From positions 1,003,637 through 1,067,636 of the forward strand of contig BCIM01000003.1 of assembly GCA_039545315.1 (NCBI GenBank): 64,000 nt of DNA, written 5' to 3'. A program made the translations under genes and the position numbers. The notes beneath the pieces were generated by a model, which searched no databases, had not been told where the DNA came from, and saw only the letters and a program-made list of their open reading frames with translations. Position 1 is the stretch's first letter, and every line of letters starts with the position of its first letter. Below are positions 1 to 9,162 of the stretch, piece by piece. The DNA comes from Kondoa malvinella (Eukaryota; Basidiomycota; Agaricostilbomycetes; Agaricostilbales; Kondoaceae).

Positions 1-355
1 TCAAAAGGATTTGCGATGCTGGTAAGTCTTCGCATGTCCATGCAGACGACAAAAGCAGCTGACTTTCTGTCAAACGTTTTCAGCTGAAGAACTTCGTCTC
101 GCTATGAATGGCACCATCGACGATTTCACTCGAAGACTCTCCTGCGGCGACACTGCTGTTCGACACGTCAACGCTCACGGGCACTCGAAGCACGACAACC
201 GAGAACAGCACTTTGTTTCGTACTCGCCTAAAGTGGCCAAGTCGGGAGTCATCAGTTTGCCTGTGAGTGGCTTCCAGCTTGCTGCAGGGTGTCATCAGCT
301 GACGAAGCTGCAGCCGCAACATGAGTATCCTGAGAACTCAGTCTTCTCTATGTAG
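1..355 (+). CDS. 3' end of an unidentified protein-coding gene (partial)
   Basis: The gene runs in from the left edge. An exon ending near 21 is followed by a possible intron (GTAAGT donor, TTTTCAG acceptor near 91). After splicing, an open frame reads KRICDAAEELRLAMNG and continues to a TAG at 353-355. A second optional intron lies near 271-321 (GTGAGT to CTGCAG); both the spliced and the read-through version reach the same stop. The composition looks like real protein (mixed charge, a helical start), but I recognise no family and most of the gene is outside the window. The antisense frame over the same bases is less protein-like. Confidence 0.4.
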
Positions 356-359
356 CTCG

Positions 360-946
360 ACATTTGCTTTCATGGCTAGACCGAAGCCTGAAACGCAAAC
401 TCTGCCACACACATCAATGCGGGATACTCTTTGTCAATGTATACAGTCGTATCAAATTCCCTTGTCTTGAAATTGAAATTTACAAAAATGCTCAGCTTAA
501 TCTCACACCACGAGGCGAGCTCGAGTGTACAGACTGCTTTACGCGTGTGCCGGCGAGCACCTATCGCTTCAATGCAGCGTTCTTTTCGAGAGGCTCAGGT
601 CATCGCAACGCAAAACAATCTCGTTCACTCGAGTCTAGCAATGCCAGCTCTATACATATATCCGTCAATGCTGGAGAGCAAAGTGATTCAAAGGGAGTTG
701 CGAGTTGAAAGGTGGTTACATGATGAAGTTTACAAGTGGTTTTCCTATCTTTACATGCGACAGCCATACGCCTGATGCGTCGCGATTACAGTGCTTGCTG
801 CTAGTTGTTCCTTTCACCGCGCGGCAGTAGTTGGACGACATTGTATTGGACCATGTCGAGTGCGATTGGTAGTTTGCTATGAAGTGAGGCGTGATTCGCA
901 CATCAGTGCAGGGCCACAGAGAGGTAGGGCTGCGCCTTCGGTTGCA
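360..946. other. Intergenic region, no gene recognised
   Basis: About 590 bp between the partial gene at the left edge and the stop of the PET191-like gene. Open frames exist on the plus strand around 364-775 but show no recognisable motif, no consistent intron signals and no known family. I see nothing else here. Confidence 0.5.
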
Positions 947-1350
947 TCAGACATGCGAAGACATTGACGGTCCTTCAGGCGTAGATGATTCGCTTGGTCC
1001 TTTCCCAGCCGTACCTTGAATTCCTCTGAACCTTTTCCTCATATCCAACTAGTCCGTGTCAGCTACATTCTAGCATACGAGCTGAAGGCAAAGAACTCGC
1101 CATCGCTCGTTTGCATTCAAAGTAAGCCTGTCTCTGATGTTTTACAGCATCTGGCATGTCGTCCATATGATGCGTGAGGCAGTCTTGCACGGCAGAGACG
1201 TCTGGATTATCACGATCTGGGTGATTCTGCAACACACAACGTCAGACATGCCCGTATTGCCATGACCAGGGCACAGCGCACTTGGTAGCAGGGAGACTCT
1301 ATGATGCAGCGGATGAGGTCTAGCTTGATCTTCTGGCAGGAGGATGCCAT
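947..1350 (-). CDS. PET191: PET191/COA5-like cytochrome c oxidase assembly factor
   Basis: A small gene in three exons: 1350-1282, 1226-1101 and 1048-947. It encodes about 98 residues. The start MASSCQKIKLDLIRC gives a first CX9C pair, followed by an SPC motif. The C-terminal part AYFECKRAM-LDMRKRFRG is the signature of Pet191/Coa5, an intermembrane-space protein needed to assemble complex IV. Intron 1 is GT-AG (55 nt). Intron 2 (1100-1049) begins with GCGAGT and ends in TAG, so it is a GC-AG intron; no GT donor nearby keeps the frame. In the second CX9C unit the first cysteine is replaced by valine (PDAVKHQRQAYFEC), so one conserved disulfide partner is missing. The gene is divergent from the photolyase, 254 bp away. 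Identity is from the conserved motif and length. Confidence 0.8.
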
Positions 1351-1604
1351 CGTAACGTAATTGTATTGGTACAGGATCAACCAGCTCTCGCTCGAACATT
1401 GCTTGTCGAGCAACCGCCAAGTGCCTCCAAGCAGACAAGATACCTCGAGCAGACCGTTCAGTGATACCTTGAGCCCTGTTGGAGATATCCCAAAGCCTCA
1501 CTGGCTGCTAGAACCCCTTGCGATCGTCGGATTACTATTTCCATCTCTGATCGACTTTGTGCTGCCCTCACCTGGATCTCTGTGTCCTGCTGTAGACCTT
1601 CAGT
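1351..1604. promoter_or_regulatory. Bidirectional promoter region, PET191-like / photolyase
   Basis: A 254-bp gap between two divergent start codons (1350 minus, 1605 plus). It must hold both promoters and 5' leaders. I do not see a clear TATA element or a named operator. Confidence 0.5.
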
Positions 1605-3815
1605 ATGGCTCGAGTAATTCACTGGTATAGGACGGACATGCGATTACATGACTCTCCGTCAATGCACCAAGCGCTCAAGCTCAAGCCTGAACACCTCTAT
1701 CCGCTCTTTTGCTTCGATCCGCACTATGTCTACGAACAGCGAGTAGGCGTCAATCGATTTCAGTTCCTCTTGGACTCTCTGCAAGAGCTGAGCGATAACA
1801 TTACCAAAATCAATTCCAAGTCTCAGCTATTTGTAGTCAGAGGTCCGCCTACCAAGATGCTACCTTATCTGTTCAAGAAGTGGAAGATCACACATCTGGT
1901 CTTTGAAAAGGACGAGTGAGCTACTATTCTTGATCATCAGCTGTTCCTGAACATGTCGCAGCGATCAATACGTCCGAGAGCGAGACATCGCTATCCATGC
2001 AGCAGCAAAAGAGGCAGGCGTCAAGGTCATAGACGTGCACGGTCACACTCTGTGGGAATCAAGCAAAATCATAGCGAAATATTCCAACTCTGGTAAACCG
2101 CCAATGTCTTTCTCGCCTTTTCAAAAAGCAGTCGAAGCACTCGGCGCACCACCTAGACCTTTGGCAGCTCCTTCTATCTTACCGAACCCTGGTCCTACAC
2201 CTATCGAAGCGACCCGAGATGATCAACCTATCGATACTAAGGAAGACATCAACGCTCATACCAGAGAAGCAGCTGAAATGATTTACGAAACTCTATCTGG
2301 ACCACATGGGACTTTCTCAGTACCCACGTTGGCGGAATTAGGCTTGAAACCAGCTACCACTTCACATCGAGGTGGTGAATCAAAGGGCCTGGCGCAACTA
2401 GCGAGATTCCTAAGCGATAAGCAACAAGTTTTGTCTTTCCAGAAACCCAACACCAATCCTGGAGCGTTCGATCCGCCTGAAACTACGGTCCTCAGTCCAC
2501 ATTTGAAGTTTGGGACATTGAGTATCAGAAAGTTTTACTGGGATGTCAAAGATTTGATGGATGAGGAAGCGAAAAAGGGAAACAAGAGCACTCAACCGCC
2601 TGTCAATCTTTTGGCTCAGATCTATTGGCGCGACTTGTAAGATCATTAGCCGTCGACTTGGTATTCGGCTAAAATGTTTCTAGCTACCATTGTGCGAATT
2701 CTGCAATCGAGAATTTTGGTCAAATACGAGGCAACAAGATTTCCATGTACATGAATTGGAAATTACAGTCAATATTCCCCTTCTCTTTGTGACCTTCTCG
2801 GGCTGAAAACAAAGCAGGAACCAATATGATGCTAAAGGCAAAGTCAAGCCTAGAGCAGAATGGAGTAGAGACGATGAGGAAGCTGAAGAACATTTCGCTG
2901 CTTGGAGTGAGGGACGGACAGGCTTCCCTTGGATTGATGCTAGTGAGCTTATCCTATGCATGCTCTTTTCGGTCGAAGCTGATTTGTTTTCAAGTTATGC
3001 GGCAGTTGAGGATAGAAGGCTGGATACATCGTAAGTATTCCTGCTTTTTGATGTGGCGAGGCTAAAATATATGATAGATCTTGCGAGGCATTCCGTAGCT
3101 TGCTTCTTGACCAGGTGAGTCCGACCACAGACGGTAGCATCTGGCTCATAGGCTCGCAGAGGACATTTGTACATCAGCTGGGAGCGAGGGGCAGAGGTGT
3201 TTGATGAGTTCTTGGTTGACTGGTCAGTGAATATACAGCAATCAAGATCAACAGCTGAACGGCCTGAAGGGATCCGTCGTCAAACAGCGGCAATTGGATG
3301 TGGCTTTCAGCTTCAGCTTTCTTCAGCTCGTACTTTCGAGTATACAGTCCAATAGCTTGCGAGTTGCCCCTTTGCGCATCAGTACGAGGCTGACATACAT
3401 AATAGTCGGCAAGAAGTACGACAAGACTGGCGCTCTGATACGAAAGTATTGTCCGGAACTAGCAGAATACCCAGATAAATACATCTTCCAGCCTTGGGAA
3501 GCTCCTCTTCCTGTTCAGAAGAAAGCTGGCTGTATCATCGGAAAAGACTACCCTTCACCGATAGTGGATGAGAAGATTGCCAAAGCGGAGTGTCTGGAAA
3601 AGATCAAAGTCGCGTATGCAGTCAAGCTGCATGGTGATAATCAAGCTGTGTTGGATGGGACAGCGAACGAGAAGCTGGCTGAAGCGGAAGAGAAGCACGA
3701 GCCGAGCGGAAGCTCAAACGGCAAGAGGAAAGCTCCAAGCTCGCCTTCATCAACGGGCAAGAAGGCGAAAGTGGAAGAAGGGCAGAAGAGCATGTTGGAC
3801 TTTGTAAAGCGCTAG
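1605..3815 (+). CDS. (6-4) photolyase / animal-type cryptochrome family protein
   Basis: A FAD-containing DNA repair or blue-light protein of the cryptochrome/photolyase family. The N-terminal alpha/beta domain begins MARVIHWYRTDMRLHDSPS. The FAD-binding helical domain contains YWRDLYHCA, EGRTGFPWIDA, MRQLRIEGWIHHLARH (the two histidines typical of 6-4 photolyases), SVACFLTRGHLYISWERG, GNWMWLSASAFF and YFRVYSPIAFGKKYD. The SYR-free linker with FSPFQKAVEALG and PTLAELGL also fits the 6-4 group. At least seven introns are needed. The one at 3359-3405 is GC-AG. The junction near 3233-3285, just before GNWMW, has no canonical splice that keeps the conserved residues. The C-terminus carries a basic KRKAP...KKAKVEE stretch, likely a nuclear localisation signal, and ends QKSMLDFVKR, which resembles a PCNA-interacting motif. 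Convergent with the peroxiredoxin gene (51 bp apart). Confidence 0.88.
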
Positions 3816-3866
3816 AATGCGTAGTGTGCAGTATTGTGGATGTGTTTAAAGTATTCATGCATCCCT

Positions 3867-4798
3867 TTACGCCTTCTGTTCTGGCAGAGTAGCGAATCGA
3901 AGATCTGTGCGCGCAAGTCTATCAGCCAAGGCATCATGCGGAGACCAGATGAACGGACAAGGCTTGACAGCGCGGAACCCAGGGAAGAGCTTTGCTGCCT
4001 CGTCGTTGGATACGCTTGGGTGGACAATCACATCCTGACCAGGTGTCCAGTTGATTGGCGTGGTCACTCTGTTGGCATCACCGATTTGCAGCGAGTCGAG
4101 CACACGGAGGACTTCGGCAGTGTTTCGTCCAGTGCTGGCAGGATAAGACATGATCAGACGAATCTTCTTTGCTGGGTCAATAATGAAGACTGAGCGAATG
4201 GTGAATGCGATGCCCTTCGAGTCGACATTGGTAGCATCTTGGTGGTCGATCCTTTACGACAGGTGAGTATCTTGCTTCAATGGCCAAGCGAGATGATTTA
4301 CATGTCATACGCCAGCGCAACTTGTCGCTCCTTGTCACCAATGATGGGGAATTTGAGGTTGGTTTGAGAGATCTCGCTGGGATATTGTCAGCTCAAGGCA
4401 ATTACCGCAAACTAGCCACGTACTTGATATCGCTGACCCAACCGCCATGAGATTCAATCGTGTTGGCACTCAATCCAATCAACTTGCAGTTCCTCTTGGT
4501 GAATTCTGGCTCTAGCTTTGCAAAAGCTCCAAGCTCAGTAGTGCAGACAGGCGTGTAGTCTTCTGGATGCGAAAAGAGAATAACCCATGAGTCGCCGATA
4601 AACTCGTGGAAATCGATGTCTCCAGAGGTAGTTTGGGCCTGTGTTTTCGTTAATACAAAGTGCGAGATGATGTGGCTGATAATCACCTTGAAGTTGGGCG
4701 CTACGCTGCCGAGACGAAGTCTGTACATCGATTCGCTATGAGCATGAGTCTGCAAGGCTTGCCAGAATACCAGCTTACGGTGCAGGTCTGTCAGACAT
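3867..4798 (-). CDS. PRX1: 1-Cys peroxiredoxin (Prx6/PRX1 type)
   Basis: A thiol peroxidase that reduces hydrogen peroxide and organic or lipid hydroperoxides. The peroxidatic cysteine lies in DYTPVCTTELGAFAKL, the PVCTTE motif of the 1-Cys group. The C-terminal extension INWTPGQDVIVHPSVSNDEA matches the Prx6/PRX1 subfamily rather than 2-Cys enzymes. A short first exon encodes MSDRPAP, joined across an intron to LRLGSVAPNFK; this fits the family start better than the longer in-frame upstream reading. Introns interrupt the gene near 4740-4780, 4640-4690, 4390-4420 and 4250-4300. There is no obvious mitochondrial presequence, so a cytosolic enzyme is likely, unlike yeast Prx1. The neighbouring cytochrome c peroxidase on the same strand also removes peroxide. 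Confidence 0.9.
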
Positions 4799-5093
4799 TT
4801 TTAAGATAGGTTGTAAGTGAAAGAGAGTCCAAGGTGAGCCAGAGAAAACATATTCAGCAGCGATTGCGCCATCGCTTGCTTATGTGACTGTGGTCTCAGT
4901 CAAAACACTCGCCACGGTTCCGAGTCACTGACTCGGAGTCGCTAAGACGCACGAGCACGTTCCAACTCATCTATGTCTATATCTAAACGTCTACATGCTG
5001 TCTAATCTACCTAACGATGGACAGCACCGTACAACCAGTGCCAGCCCTCTACAATGCGATGAATCTTGTCTAAAATTGTGAATGTTTTCAAGT

Positions 5094-6814
5094 CTAAGCA
5101 GTAGCCTTGGCTGCGTCTTGCTGTTCTTCAATCGTCTTGAAGCGGAAAGTTGGCTTGTCGGCAAAGTTCTTCTCAGGAACGCCATTTTCGAGGAGCTGCG
5201 GGAATAAGATGAGTACGCTTGTGCGAACAACGAAAGAGGAGACATACCTTCTTGAAGACACCAGCAAAATCGCTGAAGAAGGCTTGTTGATCTTTGGCGT
5301 ACTTGGATGCCCATTGACGGAATGATTTATCGGTAGCCAAAGCCATGTCGGTCGTGAGCATCATCAAGCTCTTGGTGGACTTGTCCTCATATTGAATAGG
5401 GCCCTTCCAATTGCGTAGTTGCCACCTGCCTCACCAATCAGCCTGTGTGGACGAGCTACGGTTTACTCACTTTTCGTCAAACAACAGCTTAAAGTAGTCG
5501 TTGGTGAAAGTAGTAGGTGAGACTGTGCCTTGTTAGACACATGCTTGAGAAGACGTCCCATGAGCTTACAAGTCCAGGGTCCTTCGAAACCTGATCGGTC
5601 TGCGTGGCAACGCTTGTAAATCAACGTCAGATTACTTCAGAGGCAAACAAAGATTGCAACGTACTCCGAGAGCATGAGCACCGCTCAAAGCGACAATCTC
5701 CTGGTCGTTGAAGCCTTGGCGATAGAAGATGGAGCGAAGACTGGTTGCTGTATTAGCGGCCGATAGTCAGATTGTTTCGAGCCAGCTCACTGGTCGCTGC
5801 CTTTGTCACCATCCGGCTGCAAACGATACATGAGCACGAGTACAATACAGAAGAGGCGAATACTCACAAGACGACCATCTGGAGTGCAGTGCTCGACAAA
5901 GCCGTCCTATAGCTGTCATCAGACACGAATCTGCACATTTGCTCTCTGCTTACCTGACGGCCAGGTCGCCTATCGCAAGAACAGAATCAGCAAACGCCAG
6001 TGTCTATCATAGGAGGCATACCAAGGCACTATTGGCCCTTGCATCTCTTGCACAGCAACAACACCGCCGAGCGTCCACAGATCAGAATACTGCAACAGGT
6101 CAGCCCGTGAAAAGGTGTGAGACCACAGACGCACAGTGATAGCTGGGAACTGCTGCTTGACCTTTTCGATCCTCTCACGCGCGTGAATCAAGCCAGCGTT
6201 GGCGCCGTGATTTGCTTCAGGAGCAAAGCGCATGGTAGCACCGTTTGATCCACCGTTGCCAGTTTGCTTATCGTATGTTCCAGAAGCATGCCTCGAAGTC
6301 AAGTCAGCATCTGCCACTGCCTTGCTGGCCGTCTACATACCACGCCAACCTGATCAGAACAGGACCGAAGGATCCATCGTCTTGGGTATGATGTCAACTT
6401 TGATGGGACTCTTCGGGATAGGAACTCACCGTATTCTTCATCACCTGCATCTAACACTTCCGCGATAGAGTTGTAGACCTATATATCAGTTTAGCTATAC
6501 TATAGCAGGACAGCTATACTATAGTGCTCAGCGCGCACCTTCTGGTAATCGACTTCCGATGCTGATGCAGCATTTTTAGGTTTACTCGAATAGCCAGCTT
6601 GCAAATGTCCATCGCCAGAGTTTGCAGAGTAGGTGTAGTATGCAGCACCGGCACCTGCTACGGCTAGACCTCCAAGGAGCAGCGATTGCGAGTTCTTGCC
6701 TCCAGCTTCTGAGGCGTAACCACGAGCTCGAACAGCCGAGCGGATAGCAGACGCTTGCTTCTGAGTATGCTGAGCAATAGGGCGCAGAGCTGCGCAGATA
6801 CCTGAGCGCGACAT
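5094..6814 (-). CDS. CCP1: Cytochrome c peroxidase, mitochondrial
   Basis: A haem peroxidase of the intermembrane space that uses cytochrome c to reduce hydrogen peroxide. The start [16 protein letters not shown] is followed by an arginine-rich presequence and a hydrophobic stretch ([18 protein letters not shown]), the bipartite signal expected for Ccp1. The distal haem pocket is present as [12 protein letters not shown] (Arg, Trp, His). The proximal histidine lies in [12 protein letters not shown] and the radical-site tryptophan in FEGPWT. Further conserved parts are [27 protein letters not shown] and the C-terminal ADKPTFRF. About ten short introns split the gene. The start was chosen at the presequence ATG at 6814; an upstream in-frame ATG near 6976 is less likely. 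Stop TAG at 5094-5096. Confidence 0.93.
6493..6524. repeat. Short direct repeat inside a CCP1 intron
   Basis: The 13-mer AGCTATACTATAG occurs at 6493-6505 and again at 6512-6524, a period of 19 bp. It lies within an intron near the 5' end of the cytochrome c peroxidase gene. It may be a small replication-slippage product; no function is evident. Confidence 0.6.
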
Positions 6815-7039
6815 AGTGGTGGTGGGTGAGGGAGAGACACAAAGATAAGGCGCAACTTGAAATTTGCATGAGTCCACAAGTCCACACGAACTCCACTCGA
6901 GCGGAACCTGGGAAAAGGATTCGGTAGCATGGAAAGAGAACAAATGATGCTGCATTGAGCTAATATTACTATTCACATCGAACCAAACAAAGTATGAGAT
7001 GCGTATATACTGAGGTGAAATTGAGATCCGATATACTGC

Positions 7040-8272
7040 CTAGTCCATCTCAACGCAGACACCATCTTGGCAGCCAACGCCAGATCCCATGCTACTTGAA
7101 TACATCAGCAAGGAGTTAAAGAAGCGAGACAGAAACATTCACCAAACATTGCCGCAGACACCACATGAGTCAATTGATGAAGAGAGGTCGACACATTCAT
7201 ATTGGCCTGAAACAACGGCAGAGTTCGAGAGCTTGCCTCGACCAGATAGCGAGCAAGCGGTTTCATTTGGTGAGGGGCAGAGGGTGCGGCGAGCAACGGT
7301 TGTTCGGCGGCGAAGCTGAGATGGGCCAACAGGCGGGGCGACGACACAGCCGTTGGTTGTAGGGTCGAGGACGAAGCCGGGCAAGCAGGCGCCGAGTCCA
7401 CAGCCGTTGAGGGAATCGCAGATTGGTACTCTGTTGTTGACTGACAAGCAGAGGTCGACGTCAACCAAGTTGCCAACACCCTGCGAGAAAACAATCAGTC
7501 AATTTACGACTAAAGAAAGATGAGTGCACTGACCAGTTCGACTTGAGCTGCGGCGGAAATAGCATCTTGAATTGCGGTGAGGCCCAAGTCCAATGATGCA
7601 TCCACCAAAAGGCATTGAGTGGAGAGACCAACGATACCGCCTAGGTTGACATCGACGGAAGCCAAGACTTGTGCATCACTTTTGCGAAACAGCTCGTCAG
7701 TTAACACCCTAAAAGGGTGTGCATAAGAAGGAGACTCACAGCGCGGGGTTCTGAGTGACTATAGGCAGGCAGTCGCCTGCAGTCGACTCCTCGAATCCAG
7801 GCAAACAGGCGCCAGATCCACATCCATCAGTCTCATCGCAGGTAGGCACGCGGTTGTTGACTGATGCGCAAATGTCTGTAGTGACGATCTGGCCGACAGC
7901 CTGAAACACAAGATGAGCGCAAGGCCAAGCGCGCCGAATGTGACCACTCACCAGACCAATGTTGGCCACAGCATCAACAGCCTCCTGCACGGCTGGAAGA
8001 CCCAAGTCTGCTGCCACTTGAACAGCCAGACAATCGGCAGAGACTTGAAGACCAAGGGCCGAAACTTGAGCGTAGGCAATGACTGTCACATCGCTATCAG
8101 GGGAATAGTCAGCAAGTACAGACGCGCTCAAGAGGAGAACTCACAGAGAACCAGGCGCTTGTCTCTTGTTTACAGACTGCTTGGTTGAAGTGGCCTTGAT
8201 TGGAGCTGCGAAAGCGACACTCGAAGATAGGGAGATGACCGAAAGCAGAGCAACGAAGGTGTTGGAGAGCAT
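7040..8272 (-). CDS. CPL1-like cysteine-rich secreted protein with duplicated modules
   Basis: The start MLSNTFVALLSVISLSSS is a clear signal peptide. The body contains the same unit twice: a helical stretch (GLQVSADCLAVQVAADLGLPA; GLSTQCLLVDASLDLGLTA) followed by a cysteine module (ASVNNRVPTCDETDGCGSGACLPGF; LSVNNRVPICDSLNGCGLGACLPGF). The C-terminal part reads LCPSPNETACSL, QYECVDLSSSIDSCGVCGN and GCQDGVCVEMD, the cysteine pattern of the basidiomycete CPL1-like/PriA domain. Cpl1 of Cryptococcus is a secreted factor linked to capsule and host interaction, but the family also occurs in non-pathogens, so no role in disease is implied here. The last intron (donor after GNV) joins to a short final exon ending at 7040. 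The product is probably secreted or wall-associated; its function is unknown. Confidence 0.75.
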
Positions 8273-9162
8273 ATTGTTGATTGAGTTTTGAGTATTGGGG
8301 ATGTAAAGGGGAACTGTAGAGCGCATGAGTATATCAGTGTATGCCGATAGATGAACACACACCTTGTAAAGAGCGACTAGAGTTGGGCTAAAGAGCGACT
8401 AGGGTGAGGAGAAAGTTGTTATGAGAAGGAAAAGCTGAGTGAGAGAGAATGAAGGAAGAGATACTGAAGGACGCGAAGGCAGCCATTTTATAGGTTCTGA
8501 ATTACATAAGATGGAAAACATACGCCTCGGCAGTGAGAACACTAACAGCACGAGCGCGTCATTGCATGAAAAGCCAGTTAAGCAGGATCCACGCAGAAGA
8601 GACCGCAAATGCTAAGGCCGAAGTTAACTTAATTAACGAGCGGGTGTTTATCCGTCACATAATCTTGGTTGAGTCTTGGTCGCCGATTGGAGCGGCCGAT
8701 GAAATTAAGCTCTGCTCCACGACATTGAGACGGGCATCCCGCCAGACCAGGCCCAGCCGCTCGAGATTAGGCTTTCGGAGCTGGTCCACGGTCTGGACAA
8801 CCCCGAAATCCGTTGGGAGAGCAATTTGAAAGATAGGGAACAGAAACAAGGTTGCGGGACTGAGTCAAATGCAAGAAAGCTTGGAGACGTGTGCCCATAG
8901 CACCGCGTGTATGCGCGTCCGGAAAGGTGAATGTGAATACAACGCTTTGCCGAGACTGCGACTGTTGCTTCGAATTGGCTTGCGTGAAGAAAGCAAGCAA
9001 GAGGCAGGACGTCCATGCTGCAAGAGAATAGGGTCAGCCAGAGAAGTGAAGATTATCACCGGACAGACCGATCAGGAAATGGTCAACGGAGACCATCTCG
9101 GAACGTTCTCTGCACTACTGCCCGCAACATCATCCCTGCAGTCACCTTCCTCTACTTGGGTT
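8273..9162. other. Intergenic region with one protein-like open frame
   Basis: About 890 bp between two minus-strand genes. A TTAATTAA palindrome lies near 8627-8634. On the plus strand a 63-codon frame without ATG is open at 8709-8900 and reads LLHDIETGIPPDQAQPLEIR and then LSELVHGLDNPEIRWE. It is more GC-rich and more protein-like than its surroundings. It could be an exon or a relic; I could not connect it to other exons. Confidence 0.4.

Noticed and set aside
431..775. Overlapping plus-strand frames downstream of the partial left-edge gene
   Set aside because: Two overlapping frames of equal length without motif, intron signals or plausible start context. Probably chance.
3294..3405. Continuous plus-strand frame through the photolyase region (MDVAFSFSFLQL...)
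   Set aside because: It stays open to the gene's stop, but it replaces the conserved GNWMWLSASAFF and YFRVYSPIAF blocks by unrelated sequence. The conserved frame needs an intron at 3359-3405.
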